DNA from: Methylobacterium aerolatum
GTDB lineage: Bacteria; Pseudomonadota; Alphaproteobacteria; Rhizobiales; Beijerinckiaceae
NCBI RefSeq assembly: GCF_022179085.1
Contig: NZ_BPQE01000031.1
Span: forward strand, 1 to 64,000
Length of the DNA: 64,000 bases
Direction: 5' to 3'
Notes under the pieces: model-generated
Told to the model about the DNA's origin: nothing
The model's database searches: none
The model's input: only the letters and a program-made list of their open reading frames with translations
Shown: in pieces, positions 8,927 to 17,682 of the stretch
Position numbering within the stretch: the stretch's first letter is position 1
Layout: every line of letters begins with the position of its first letter
Program-made: the position numbers and the translations under genes

Positions 8927-9961
8927 TTACGCCGCCTTCGCCTTCTTCAAGAGCTTCCGGTTCACCAGCACCTCGGCGATCTGGACCGCGTTGAGGGCAG
9001 CGCCCTTGCGCAGGTTGTCCGAGACGCACCAGAAGTTCAGGCCGTTCTCGATCGTCGCGTCCTCGCGGATGCGGGAGATGTAAGTGGCGTCCTCGCCCGC
9101 CGCCTCGTGCGGGGTGATGTAGCCGCCGTTCTCGCGCTTATCGACCACGAGGATGCCCGGCGCGGAGCGCAGGATCTCGGTGGCCTGCTCGGGGGAGAGC
9201 GGACGCTCGAACTCGACGTTCACCGCCTCGGCGTGGCCGATGAAGACCGGCACGCGCACGGCAGTGGCCGTGAGCTTGATCTTCGGGTCGAGCATCTTCT
9301 TGGTCTCGGCGACCATCTTCCACTCTTCCTTCGTGTACCCGTCCTCCATGAAGACATCGATGTGCGGGATCACGTTGAAGGCGATACGCTTGGTGAACTT
9401 TCCACCCTGCTTGATCTCGCCGGCGGTGAAGACGGCGCGGGTCTGCTGAAACAGCTCGTCCATGGCCTCCTTCCCGGCGCCCGAGACGGACTGGTAGGTC
9501 GAGACCACCACGCGCTTGATCGTCGCCGCCTCGTGCAGGGGCTTCAGGGCGACGACGAGCTGGGCCGTCGAGCAGTTGGGGTTGGCGATGATGTTGCGCT
9601 TGGTGAAGCCCGCCACGGCGTCGGCGTTCACCTCGGGCACGATCAGCGGCACGTCGGCGTCGTAGCGGAAGGCCGACGAGTTATCGATAACGACGCAGCC
9701 TTGGCTGCCGATGCGCGGAGACCACTCCTTCGAGGTCTCGCCGCCCGCCGACATGAGGCAGATGTCCGTGTCGGAGAAGTCGTAGGTGTCGAGCGTTTTG
9801 ACCTTCAGGGTCTTGTCGCCGAAGGAGACTTCCTGACCCTGGCTGCGGCGCGAGGCCAGCGCCACGACCTCGTCGGCGGGAAAGGCCCGCTCGGCCAGGA
9901 TATCGAGCATCTCGCGGCCCACGTTGCCCGTGGCACCGACGATGGCGACCTTGTAACCCAT
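8927..9961 (-). CDS. asd: Aspartate-semialdehyde dehydrogenase
   Basis: A 344-residue cytoplasmic enzyme that reduces L-aspartyl-4-phosphate to L-aspartate-4-semialdehyde with NADPH, the branch point to lysine/diaminopimelate, threonine and methionine. The N-terminal Rossmann motif VGATGNVGREML (about 8-19), SAGGETSKEW, the catalytic cysteine C130 in NPNCST, and the GHAEAVNVEF dimerisation segment are visible. Length matches the family. It works upstream of DapB, encoded at 19436. The gene is monocistronic by layout, with a divergent unknown gene 325 bp upstream. Confidence 0.96.
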   Translation of the reverse strand: MGYKVAIVGATGNVGREMLDILAERAFPADEVVALASRRSQGQEVSFGDKTLKVKTLDTYDFSDTDICLMSAGGETSKEWSPRIGSQGCVVIDNSSAFRYDADVPLIVPEVNADAVAGFTKRNIIANPNCSTAQLVVALKPLHEAATIKRVVVSTYQSVSGAGKEAMDELFQQTRAVFTAGEIKQGGKFTKRIAFNVIPHIDVFMEDGYTKEEWKMVAETKKMLDPKIKLTATAVRVPVFIGHAEAVNVEFERPLSPEQATEILRSAPGILVVDKRENGGYITPHEAAGEDATYISRIREDATIENGLNFWCVSDNLRKGAALNAVQIAEVLVNRKLLKKAKAA

Positions 9962-10286
9962 CTTCTCGTCTCCGCGCGTCCTTGAACCCCGAACGATCCG
10001 GGGATTGCGCCTCTCCTTGGATCTGTGCCGGCGGCGGAATCGTTCGCGCCGGACCGTCTCGCCCGCAAACGGGCACGGCCGCGGATCCGGCCCTCCCGGG
10101 CCGGCACCCTCGGCCGTGCGCGAAGCAAGGCACAGGAAGGCCGGGGCCTGTCAAGGCCGCCACGCGACGGCAAGGATCGATTCACCCTCCCGCGAGAACG
10201 CGCCCGGCCGGAAACCCTCCGGTCTTCTTCGTCCTGCCAAGCTCGCCCCGGGTGGCACGCTGGTTCACGGCGGAGACGGAGACCCC
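9962..10286. other. 325-bp divergent promoter region
   Basis: This gap separates the divergently transcribed asd and a membrane-anchored unknown. It is GC-rich with several short CCGG-type palindromes, but I see no clear promoter boxes, riboswitch or small gene. Open frames crossing it read as arginine/proline-rich non-protein sequence. Confidence 0.4.
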
Positions 10287-11072
10287 ATGCGCAGGATCCC
10301 GCAGATCGATCGGTGGCCCGGGGCGGACCACGAGGCACGGTCGCCGTTGCCGCCCGGCCTCATCGCCGCCCTGCTGGCCGCCGCCGCACTGGCGGCCGGC
10401 CTCGCGGTGACGGTGCGGTGGGCGGCCTCGCCCCCTCCCCTCGCCCCGCCGCCCGCCAAGGTCGAGCGGCCCGCGATCCTGGGCGTCGCGCCGCTGCGGC
10501 TGGTGGAAGCCGGCATCGATCCGGTGAAGGTCGAGCCGGGCCGGATCGACCCGCGCACCGGCCTAAGGGAGGATGTCCTTGCGCGTGGCCACTTCGAAGC
10601 GCCGGAGGCGCCCGTCCTGCGCCTCGCCCTCACCCGTGGCGCGGGCGCCGAGCGCGCACCCGGCCTGTTCGTGCTGCTCGCCCGGCGGGCGGCGGTTCCG
10701 ATGGCCGGGGGAATGCCGCTCTCGGTCAGGCGGACGGGATCGCGCGACGCCGTCGCGACCCGGTTCGGCACGGCGGAGACCGTGGAGGCCACCCTCACCG
10801 GAGAGGTCACGCGCCGCTGCACGGGCTTCGTCACGGCGCAGCCGGGCCTACGGATCGACGGCTTCCTCTGCGGCCCCCTCGGCACCGCGCCCGATGCGCG
10901 GTCCCTCGCCTGCACCCTCGACGCCCTCGAACTCGACGATCCCGGCGACCCGACCGCCAGTGCCGCCTTCGCCACCGCCCGCGCAACGAGCGACTGCCCG
11001 GCCACCGCGGCGGCGGAGGGCCCGAGCCGCACCGGCTCCGTTCCGCGGCGCCGGGCGGACACGAAGAATTGA
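10287..11072 (+). CDS. Membrane-anchored hypothetical protein
   Basis: A 261-residue protein I do not recognise. A short cytoplasmic N-terminus is followed by one hydrophobic segment (about residues 22-46, GLIAALLAAAALAAGL...), then a proline/alanine-rich linker and a periplasmic domain. Two cysteine-containing stretches (TRRCTGFV and FLCGPLG) and a later SLACTLDAL could form disulfides. The start is the first ATG after low-complexity upstream sequence. The domain spacing resembles an anchored exported protein. It is divergent from asd and precedes another small exported protein by 137 bp. Confidence 0.6.
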   Translation: MRRIPQIDRWPGADHEARSPLPPGLIAALLAAAALAAGLAVTVRWAASPPPLAPPPAKVERPAILGVAPLRLVEAGIDPVKVEPGRIDPRTGLREDVLARGHFEAPEAPVLRLALTRGAGAERAPGLFVLLARRAAVPMAGGMPLSVRRTGSRDAVATRFGTAETVEATLTGEVTRRCTGFVTAQPGLRIDGFLCGPLGTAPDARSLACTLDALELDDPGDPTASAAFATARATSDCPATAAAEGPSRTGSVPRRRADTKN

Positions 11073-11113
11073 GGCATCAGTGTGGCAAATCGCACAAGCG
11101 CGGCCATAAGGTC

Positions 11114-11138
11114 GGAACAAGGGCGGCGCTGAGGCGTC
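11114..11138 (+). promoter_or_regulatory. Possible EcfG-type (general stress) promoter
   Basis: GGAAC at 11114-11118 and CGTC at 11135-11138 are separated by 16 bp. This approximates the alphaproteobacterial EcfG consensus GGAAC-N16/17-CGTT with one mismatch. It lies 72 bp upstream of the exported-protein start at 11210. A chance match cannot be excluded. Confidence 0.3.
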
Positions 11139-11209
11139 TTCTCTGCAAGGGCGGCGAACTGTTAAGCTTCAGCCGCCACAATGATGGCACTCTTACACGA
11201 AGGTCGGCC

Positions 11210-11632
11210 ATGCGCTCCCTCAAGATCGCCCTCCTCGGCGCCCTCACCGTTGCCGGATTGAGCGCCGTGTCCGCGGCGCCCGCCCAGGCACAGGACGGCG
11301 TCGCTCCGGGCCCGTTCTACCGTGTCAGCCGCCCGCTCCCCATCCGCGTCCGTCCGCGCTCCTGGCTCGACGCCGGCAACGTGCCGCTGCGCTCCGGCGT
11401 TCCGGGTGCCGGCGGCTCCGCCAACCCGGCGACCAACCCCTACCTGATCGCCGCCTCGAACGCGCTGACGCCGCCCTACGGCCCCAGCGACCGCTACGGC
11501 GCCGGCATCCTGCCCGATCCGATCACCAACGGCCCGTTCATCGGCGCCCGGTCCTCGGCGGTCCGCAACGTCGACCTGTCTTTCGTGGACCGGCTCGACC
11601 CGACCTCGCCGCTCTACGGCCGTCCCTACTAA
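11210..11632 (+). CDS. Small exported hypothetical protein
   Basis: A 140-residue protein with a clear signal peptide (MRSLKIALLGALTVAG..., cleavage near AQA-QD around residue 28). The mature part is short and rich in proline, glycine, asparagine and tyrosine, with low predicted helix content, ending SPLYGRPY. No enzyme motif is visible. A Rho-independent terminator follows within 20 bp and a possible stress-type promoter lies upstream, so it is probably a single-gene unit. Likely periplasmic or envelope-associated; function unknown. Confidence 0.7.
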   Translation: MRSLKIALLGALTVAGLSAVSAAPAQAQDGVAPGPFYRVSRPLPIRVRPRSWLDAGNVPLRSGVPGAGGSANPATNPYLIAASNALTPPYGPSDRYGAGILPDPITNGPFIGARSSAVRNVDLSFVDRLDPTSPLYGRPY

Positions 11633-11651
11633 GCCGGACAAGCTGGGTTTC

Positions 11652-11689
11652 GGGGGGCGCGGATCCGAAAGGGTCCGCGCCCCTTTTTA
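11652..11689 (+). terminator. Rho-independent terminator
   Basis: A 10-bp GC stem (GGGGCGCGGA/TCCGCGCCCC) is followed directly by TTTTTATTT. It terminates the exported-protein gene ending at 11632 and separates it from the convergent pxpC. Confidence 0.88.
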
Positions 11690-11748
11690 TTTGCCTTCTC
11701 CACCCCCTCGCCGTGCTTGCAAGGACGGGAGGGATGCGGAGGTCGCTC

Positions 11749-12783
11749 TCAGGCCACCCTCGCCAAGCCTCCGTGCCCATCCGTCACCCCGCTCACAAGG
11801 TTGAGGCCGAGCAGAAATTCCGCCGGAAACTCCGTCCGCAGCACCGGCTCTCGGGGAATGTCCGGCTTCAGCGCCTCGGCCTCGGCCCGCCGGGCGGCGA
11901 CGGCCTCCGCGACGGTGACGGCGGCGAAGCGGATCGTGGTTCCGCCCTGCACCTGCGCCAGCCGCCCGAGGTCCGGGCCGATCACGGTGGCGATCTTCGG
12001 GTAGCCGCCCGTCGATTGGCGGTCTGCCATCAGCACGATGGGCAGGCCGTTGCCGGGCACCTGGATCGCGCCCATGGCGACCCCGTCGGAGACGATGTCG
12101 TGGCCCCTGGCGTGGCTGAGCGGCGTCCCGTCGAGGAAGCAGGCCATCCGGTCGCCCCGTGGCGAGACGGTCCAGGGCCGTTCCAGAAAGGCGGCGATCT
12201 GGTCGGGGGTGAAGTAGTCGTCCTGCGGACCGGGGACCACGCGGATCGTCGCCGGGTCGCGGGCGAGCCAGGGGGCCAGGAGACGCTGCGGCGCCCCCTC
12301 GCCGGCACGGGGCGCGCGAACGGCGAGTCGATCCCCCGCCCGCAGGCCGCGCCCGTCGAGGCCGCCGAGGTGCGAGCGGGTGTGGGTGGCGGTGGAGCCG
12401 AGGATGGCGGGGAGGTCGATCGCCCCGGCGACGGCGAGGTAACCCCAGGCCCCGGTGCTGCCCGCCCGCACGGCCAGGGTCCGGCCGGGCTCCAGGGTGA
12501 GGGCGCAGGCTTCCGGCAGCGCCTCGCCGTCCAGCGACGCGCGGAAGCCCGCCGAGACGAGGGCGAGACCGAGGGGGTCCTCGGGGGCGCTCACGGTCAG
12601 TCCACCCGTCGAGATCTCGATGGCCGTCGCGTCGAGGGCATTGCCCACCGCGCGGTTGGCGGTCCTGAACATGAGCGGGTCCATGGGGCCCGCAGCCGTG
12701 ATGCCGAAGCGGAGGAAGCCCCGCCGCCCGCCATCCTGCACCGTCACGCCGGGTCCGGCGGCCTCGATGGCAAGGATGCTCAT
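11749..12783 (-). CDS. pxpC: 5-oxoprolinase subunit C (KipA / biotin-dependent carboxyltransferase family)
   Basis: A 344-residue subunit of the prokaryotic ATP-dependent 5-oxoprolinase complex, which opens 5-oxoproline to glutamate. The family signature is seen in the N-terminal GPGVTVQDGGRRGFLRFGI and GPMDPLMFRTANRAVGN segments, YLAVAGAIDLP, and the later TGGYPKIATVIGPDLGRLAQ block. Length matches known PxpC. It overlaps pxpB by 4 bp (ATGA), so the genes are translationally coupled. The KipA family also includes urea-amidolyase parts, but the pxpA-pxpB neighbours settle the assignment. Confidence 0.93.
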   Translation of the reverse strand: MSILAIEAAGPGVTVQDGGRRGFLRFGITAAGPMDPLMFRTANRAVGNALDATAIEISTGGLTVSAPEDPLGLALVSAGFRASLDGEALPEACALTLEPGRTLAVRAGSTGAWGYLAVAGAIDLPAILGSTATHTRSHLGGLDGRGLRAGDRLAVRAPRAGEGAPQRLLAPWLARDPATIRVVPGPQDDYFTPDQIAAFLERPWTVSPRGDRMACFLDGTPLSHARGHDIVSDGVAMGAIQVPGNGLPIVLMADRQSTGGYPKIATVIGPDLGRLAQVQGGTTIRFAAVTVAEAVAARRAEAEALKPDIPREPVLRTEFPAEFLLGLNLVSGVTDGHGGLARVA

Positions 12784-13532
12784 GCCGGTCCCTCCTCACG
12801 CCGGGCGGTCCGTTCTCCCGCCGCCTCGCGGGCGGCGATGCTGGAGAAGGCCGCGGCATCCACGGCCTCGAAGCGGAGGGTGTCCCCCGGCCGCACGAAG
12901 AAGCTCTCCGCCCGTTCCGGCGCGTAGAATTTGCAGGGCGTCGCGCCCAGCACGTACCAGCCCGTCGGCATGGCGACCGTCGCCACCGCCGCGAGGCCGC
13001 CGCCGATCATCACGGCGTTGGTGGGGTGGGGCGGGCGCGGGCTCGCGCGCCGGGGCACGGCCAGGGCCTCCGGCAGGCCGCCGCAATAGGCGAAGCCGGG
13101 GGCGAAGCCGTACATGTACACCCGGTACGTGGCCGCCGCATGGAGCGCCACGACCTCGCCGGGCGTCCGCCCGATCCGCTGCGCCACCTCCTCCACGTCC
13201 TCCCCATGGGGGGAGTCGTAGCAGCAGGGCAGGACCCAGCGGGCCGCCCCGCCCGCCCGTTCGGGCGCACGGCCCGTCAGGCGGCGGACATGGCCCGCCA
13301 GGATTTCGCGGTCCAGGACCAGCGGGTCGTAGTGAATCATCAGCGAGCGGTAGGTCGGGACCGTCTCGGCGATGCCCTCGGGCCGGTCGGCCTCCAGCGC
13401 GTCGTCGAGGGCCAGCACGCGGTCGCTGATCGCCGGATCGACGCTCGCGCCGAACTCCACCACCAGGGCCGCCTCGCCCGCGTCGAGGATGCGCGGGTCC
13501 GGCACGGCCGCCGCGGGCAGCGCGGCGCTCAT
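12780..13532 (-). CDS. pxpB: 5-oxoprolinase subunit B (KipI family)
   Basis: A 250-residue partner of PxpC, with which it forms the ATP-using half of 5-oxoprolinase. KipI-family features are DAGEAALVVEFG near the N-terminus, the YRSLMIHYDP segment, VLPCCYDSPHGEDVEEVA, and MYGFAPGFAYCGGLPE with IGGGLAAVATVAMPTGWYVLGATP near the C-terminus. It overlaps pxpA upstream and pxpC downstream by 4 bp each. A KipI-like kinase-inhibitor role is a known alternative for the fold but unlikely here given the complete pxpABC set. Confidence 0.93.
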   Translation of the reverse strand: MSAALPAAAVPDPRILDAGEAALVVEFGASVDPAISDRVLALDDALEADRPEGIAETVPTYRSLMIHYDPLVLDREILAGHVRRLTGRAPERAGGAARWVLPCCYDSPHGEDVEEVAQRIGRTPGEVVALHAAATYRVYMYGFAPGFAYCGGLPEALAVPRRASPRPPHPTNAVMIGGGLAAVATVAMPTGWYVLGATPCKFYAPERAESFFVRPGDTLRFEAVDAAAFSSIAAREAAGERTARREEGPA

Positions 13533-14290
13533 GGCCGGAAAGGGGCGAGCGTCACCCCCGCCCCTTCGAGCCGGGCCCGCACGGCGCGGGCCGTGCCGAC
13601 GGCGTGGGCGGAATCGCCGTGGACGCAGATCGAGCGGATCGGCGTCGGCAGCAGGCGGCCCGACGCGGTGAGGATCGCGCCCTCGCCCACCATGGTCAGC
13701 ACCCGGCTCGCGGCCTCTTCCTGGTCGGTGATCAGCGCGCCGGGCTTGCTGCGGGCGATCAGCTGGCCGTCCTCCGTGTAGCCGCGATCCGCGAAGATCT
13801 CCTGGTGGACCTCGAGGCCCGCCGCCTCGCCCGCCGGCACCTGCGCGGTCAGGGCGATGGCCAGCAGGGCGAGGTCCCGGTCCACCGCGCGGACCGCCCC
13901 GGCGATGGCGTCGGCCACCGTACGGTCCTCGGCGGCGAGGTTGGCGAGGGCGCCGTGCGCCTTCACGTAGGTGATCCGGTGCCCGGCATAGGCCGCGAGC
14001 GCGGCGGCCGCGCCCACTTGGTAGGCGACGAGCCGCTCGATCTCGGCGGGGGTGAAGGGCATCCGCCGACGCCCGAAGCCCCAGAGGTCGGGGAAGCCCG
14101 GATGGGCTCCCACCGCCACGCCCTTCTCCTTCGCCATGCGGAAGGTGGCCGCCATGATCTCGGGATCGCCCGCATGGAGGCCGCAGGCGACGTTGGCCGA
14201 GGTCACGACGGAGAGCATCGCCCCGTCGTCACCGCAGGAATAGGCCCCGAAGCCCTCCCCGAGATCCGCGTTGAGATCGACGCTCGCCAT
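13529..14290 (-). CDS. pxpA: 5-oxoprolinase subunit A (LamB/YcsF family)
   Basis: A 253-residue subunit carrying the LamB/YcsF fold, required for 5-oxoproline hydrolysis with PxpB and PxpC. It begins with the family hallmark VDLNADLGEGFG followed by SANVACGLHAGDP. Later signatures are VGAHPGFPDLWGFGRR, YVKAHGALAN, FADRGYTEDGQL and ICVHGDSAHAV. The ATG at 14290 places the hallmark directly at the N-terminus, as in other members. It begins 23 bp after the MFS transporter stop, so it is probably cotranscribed with it. Confidence 0.95.
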   Translation of the reverse strand: MASVDLNADLGEGFGAYSCGDDGAMLSVVTSANVACGLHAGDPEIMAATFRMAKEKGVAVGAHPGFPDLWGFGRRRMPFTPAEIERLVAYQVGAAAALAAYAGHRITYVKAHGALANLAAEDRTVADAIAGAVRAVDRDLALLAIALTAQVPAGEAAGLEVHQEIFADRGYTEDGQLIARSKPGALITDQEEAASRVLTMVGEGAILTASGRLLPTPIRSICVHGDSAHAVGTARAVRARLEGAGVTLAPFRP

Positions 14291-14313
14291 GGTGCTGCTC
14301 CTGTTCCGCCGCG

Positions 14314-15582
14314 TCAGGCCGTGGCCGGCGCCGTCGAGGCCGAGGGTTCGCCGCTCGCGTCGAGCTCGCGCCCCGCCGTCTCCGGCAAGAGAAGCGCCGC
14401 CACGATCACGAGGCAATAGGCGCTGGCCGCCACCACGCCGATGGCGACGCCGAGCGTCATCGATCCGCTGAGGTGGGCGACCAGGGCCGGGCAGAGCGAG
14501 CCGACCGCCCGGCCGACATTGTAGCAGAAGCCCTGGGCCGAGCCCCGCACCCGGCTCGGGAACAGTTCGCTGAGGAACGCCCCCATCCCGGAGAACACGC
14601 CGGAGAGGAAGAATCCGAGCGGGAAGCCGAGGAACAGCATCGCCGTGTCGGTGATCGGGATCAACGTGTAGGCGAGGACGAGCAACCCCGCGCAGAAGCC
14701 GAACAGCATGAAGCCCTTGCGGCGGCCGATCCGGTCCGAGAGGTAGGCGCTGGTGAGGTAGCCGAGGAACGAGCCGAAGATCAGCATCAGCAGGTAGCCG
14801 CTGGTGTTAAGCACCGAAAGCTGGCGCTCGGTCTTCAGGTAGGTCGGCAGCCAGGTGGTGACGGCGTAGTAGCCGCCTTGCATCCCCGTCGCGAGGAGGC
14901 TCGCGAGCGCCGTCCGGCCGATCAGGTCGCGGGAGAAAATGTCGAGGAAGTTGCCCTTGTCGCCGACCTTCAGCATGGCCGAGCGGGTCTCGCGGTAGAC
15001 CTCCGGGTCCTCGATGTTGCGGCGGATCCAGAAGATCAGCACCGACGGCAGGGCGCCGAGCCAGAACAGGATGCGCCACGCGATTGCCGGTTCGGCCAGG
15101 GCGAAGACCGCCCAGAAGGCGATGGCCGCGCAGGCCCAGCCCACCGCCCAGCTCGACTGGACGAGCCCCACGGCCTTGCCCCGGTAGCGCGCCTGGATCG
15201 TCTCCGCGATCAGCACGGAGCCCACCGACCACTCGCCGCCGAAGCCGAAGCCCTGCATGGCGCGGGTGAAGAGCAACTGTTCGTAGGAGTGGGTGAAGCC
15301 CGAGAGCACCGTGAAGACGGTGAACCACGCGACGGTGCCCTGCAGCACCACGACCCGCCCGTACCGGTCGGCCAGGATGCCCGCCGCCCAGCCGCCGATG
15401 GCCGAGGTCAACAGCGCCGCCGTGGCGATGTTGCCGGCCTCGACCTTCGTCAGGCCCCACACGATCACCAAGGTGGGAATGAGGAAGGTATAAATCATGT
15501 AATCGAACGCATCGACGCCGTATCCGGCGAAGGCCGCACCCAACACCCGGCGCTCAGGCGGGCTCGTGTCTTTCAACCACAT
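14314..15582 (-). CDS. MFS metabolite:proton symporter
   Basis: A 422-residue inner-membrane transporter with about 12 hydrophobic segments. It shows the MFS loop motif GILADRYGRVVVL (near residue 70) and a second copy YLSDRIGRRKGFML in the C-terminal half. The N-terminal FAGYGVDAFDYMIYTF and GFGFGGEWSVGSVLIAE segments are typical of the metabolite:H+ symporter (sialate/ShiA-like) branch. Because it sits directly before pxpABC, the likely substrate is 5-oxoproline or a related carboxylic acid; this is inference. A REP-like element separates it from the upstream hydro-lyase-like gene. Confidence 0.88.
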   Translation of the reverse strand: MWLKDTSPPERRVLGAAFAGYGVDAFDYMIYTFLIPTLVIVWGLTKVEAGNIATAALLTSAIGGWAAGILADRYGRVVVLQGTVAWFTVFTVLSGFTHSYEQLLFTRAMQGFGFGGEWSVGSVLIAETIQARYRGKAVGLVQSSWAVGWACAAIAFWAVFALAEPAIAWRILFWLGALPSVLIFWIRRNIEDPEVYRETRSAMLKVGDKGNFLDIFSRDLIGRTALASLLATGMQGGYYAVTTWLPTYLKTERQLSVLNTSGYLLMLIFGSFLGYLTSAYLSDRIGRRKGFMLFGFCAGLLVLAYTLIPITDTAMLFLGFPLGFFLSGVFSGMGAFLSELFPSRVRGSAQGFCYNVGRAVGSLCPALVAHLSGSMTLGVAIGVVAASAYCLVIVAALLLPETAGRELDASGEPSASTAPATA

Positions 15583-15648
15583 GGTCGTTCCCCTTCTGGT
15601 GAGATCGGTGATCAGGTCATGTTTTGACTACGATCGTCAGCGTCTTGC

Positions 15649-15742
15649 CGTCATTGCGAGCGCAGCGAAGCAATCCAGGGATACTCTCCGTCTGGAGACG
15701 TCCCGCTGCCCCTGGATTGCTTCGCTGTCGCTCGCAATGACG
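15649..15742. repeat. REP-like palindromic element, copy 2
   Basis: A 94-bp imperfect palindrome bounded by cgtcattgcgagcg and its complement. It shares arms and part of the loop (cgtcccgc) with the element at 4925-5017. It starts 66 bp upstream of the MFS start codon and ends 2 bp from the hydro-lyase-like stop, so it sits inside a transcription unit. Confidence 0.85.
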
Positions 15743-15744
15743 CC

Positions 15745-16563
15745 CTAGCGGAACGGCAGGTCCCGGTTCAGCAGGTCCGTGATCAGCATGAAGCCCGGCG
15801 CATGGGTGATGCAGAGCGGCAGGCGGGCGGCCATGGCCACGGCCTGGGGGGTGACGCCGCAGGCCCAGAAGACCGGGATCTCGTCCGGCTCGATGGCGAC
15901 GGCGTCGCCGAAATCGGGTTTGCCGATGTCACGGATGCCGATCAGGCCCGGGTCGCCGAGGTGGACCGGGGCACCGTGGACGGCGGGCATCCGCGCCGTC
16001 ACCTGCACCGCCTTGATCGCGTCGGCGGCCTTCATCGGCCGCATCGACACGACGAGGGGGCCGTGGAACGGGCCGGCCGGCTCGGTCGGGATCGAGGTCC
16101 TGTACATCGCCACGTTGCGGCCCTGCGCGACGTGCCGCAGCGGGATGCCCGCCTCGATCAGCGCCTCCTCGAAGGAGAAGGAGCAGCCGAGCACGAAGGT
16201 GACGAGGTCGTCCCGCCAGACTTGGCGGAGATCGCCCGCCTCCGCGACCATCTCGCCGTTCTCGTAGATCCGGTAGCCCGGCACGTCGGTGGCGAGGTCG
16301 AGATCCTCGCCCAGGGCCGCCAGCGTCCGGGCGCCGGGCTCTGAGACCCCGAGCACCGGGCAGGGTTTCGGGTTCAACTGGCAGAAGCGCTGGAAGTCCG
16401 GGGCCAGCGCCTGCGGCAGGATCATCAGGTTACCCTGCACATGGGCCGGGGCGAGGCCGGAGGTGTGGCCGCGCCAATCACCGGAGCGGATGGCGCGCCG
16501 GGCCTGCCGGGCATCGGCGAAGGCGCTCGCAGCAGCGCTGGGGGGCTCGACGTGGACGGTCAC
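15745..16563 (-). CDS. Putative hydro-lyase (DUF1445, YcsI family)
   Basis: A 272-residue protein of the DUF1445/YcsI family, annotated as putative hydro-lyases. Conserved segments are [41 protein letters not shown], the [14 protein letters not shown] block, and [13 protein letters not shown] with [12 protein letters not shown] at the C-terminus. Genes of this family commonly sit next to LamB/YcsF and KipI/KipA genes, as here, suggesting a step in 5-oxoproline or related cyclic-amide metabolism; no reaction is proven as far as I know. The GTG at 16563 (VTVHVEPP...) gives family length. A longer start would run into the neighbouring lysR region. Confidence 0.85.
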   Translation of the reverse strand: MTVHVEPPSAAASAFADARQARRAIRSGDWRGHTSGLAPAHVQGNLMILPQALAPDFQRFCQLNPKPCPVLGVSEPGARTLAALGEDLDLATDVPGYRIYENGEMVAEAGDLRQVWRDDLVTFVLGCSFSFEEALIEAGIPLRHVAQGRNVAMYRTSIPTEPAGPFHGPLVVSMRPMKAADAIKAVQVTARMPAVHGAPVHLGDPGLIGIRDIGKPDFGDAVAIEPDEIPVFWACGVTPQAVAMAARLPLCITHAPGFMLITDLLNRDLPFR

Positions 16564-16709
16564 CGCGTGTCTCCCGGTCCTTGCGCTCGCAGCGCAACCG
16601 GCGCGTGTTGCGCCGCAATACGGCCCCAATCGCGAAGCGATGTGCCGCCTTAAGAGACAGGTTCCCATCGTGCCGCTTTCGGCGCCAATCGTCATTGCGA
16701 ATGGCTGCC

Positions 16710-16726
16710 GATAACCCCGTCTTATC
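16710..16726. promoter_or_regulatory. Dyad, possible LysR-regulator site
   Basis: GATAA-N7-TTATC is a perfect 5-bp inverted repeat of LysR-box size at the 3' end of the lysR gene. It overlaps the lysR stop codon and lies about 150 bp upstream of the hydro-lyase-like start. It could be the operator for the downstream cluster. Confidence 0.3.
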
Positions 16727-17615
16727 GGGCTCCTGACCAGTCCCGCGCGACCCCTTTCGCGATCCGCGCGGCATCGGCCACGAAGTGGTCGTCGAGGCGC
16801 TTGGCGTAGGTGGCGGTGAAGGTAAGGTCCGTGAGGGTGATCTCGGCGGGCAGGATCCGCAGGGCGCCGGAGGCGAGTTCGTCCCGGACGATGGCCGGCG
16901 GGATCACGCAGATGCCGAGGCGCTCGATCCCCATCCTCACGATGGTGGCGAGCGAGGCGCTGGTGTGGATCTGGCTCGGCAGGAGGTTGGCCCGCAGCAC
17001 GAGGTCGCGCAGTTCGACATAGGGGCTCGTGTTCCGCGGATAGGTCACGAGGGGGTGGCGCAGGAGGGAGCCGAGGCTGAGCGGCTCGTCCTCCGGCACG
17101 AGGCCGGGCGCGGCGACGAAGGCCACCGGCACGCTGAGCAGGGGATGGTTCGTGAGGCTCGGCAGGGTGATCGGCCCGACGAGGAAGGCGAGGTCGAGTT
17201 CGTTCGCCACCAGGGCGGCCTGCATGTTGGGCGAGATGTCGACGGTGATGTCGACGCTGACCCCCGGATGCTCCGCGCGCATCCGCTCGATGAACCGTGA
17301 CAACCAAAGGTGGACGATGGTCTCGGAGACGCCGAGCCGCAGCGTCCCCGTGGTGCGGCCGGTGCCGGCCAGGGCCGCACCCATCTCAGCCTGGAGGGAG
17401 AGGAACCGCTCCGCGAAGCCGAGGAGAACGCGGCCCCGCTCCGTCAGCACCACGTCGCGGCTGCGGCGCTCGAACAGGGTGCCGTACTCGTGCTCCAGGG
17501 CGGCGATCCGCTGGGAGACGGCGGGCTGGGTCGTGTTGACCTGCTCGCTCGCCCGGCGAAAGCTCGAGAGCGTGGCGACCCAGTAGAAGACTTCCAGGCT
17601 TCGGAAATCGGCCAT
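16722..17615 (-). CDS. LysR-family transcriptional regulator
   Basis: A 297-residue regulator with an N-terminal winged helix-turn-helix (about 1-60). The [20 protein letters not shown] and [14 protein letters not shown] segments carry the recognition helix. A LysR substrate-binding domain follows (about 87-290; [37 protein letters not shown]). It is transcribed in the same direction as the hydro-lyase-like, MFS and pxpABC genes, 158 bp ahead of them, so it probably controls that cluster in response to its substrate. Same-strand placement is less usual than the divergent layout of many LysR genes. The ATG at 17615 places the helix-turn-helix at the normal position. Confidence 0.92.
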   Translation of the reverse strand: MADFRSLEVFYWVATLSSFRRASEQVNTTQPAVSQRIAALEHEYGTLFERRSRDVVLTERGRVLLGFAERFLSLQAEMGAALAGTGRTTGTLRLGVSETIVHLWLSRFIERMRAEHPGVSVDITVDISPNMQAALVANELDLAFLVGPITLPSLTNHPLLSVPVAFVAAPGLVPEDEPLSLGSLLRHPLVTYPRNTSPYVELRDLVLRANLLPSQIHTSASLATIVRMGIERLGICVIPPAIVRDELASGALRILPAEITLTDLTFTATYAKRLDDHFVADAARIAKGVARDWSGAR

Positions 17616-17682
17616 CCCGCAACTGTCCCGTCCCCTCCGGCGCCCGTCAAGCAAGGGAAGGACCGGGCGACGGCCGGGCCTG

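Noticed and set aside
15745-17307. Extended version of the hydro-lyase-like gene starting at 17307
   Set aside because: The added N-terminal half is antisense to lysR and lacks conserved sequence. The GTG at 16563 restores normal family length.
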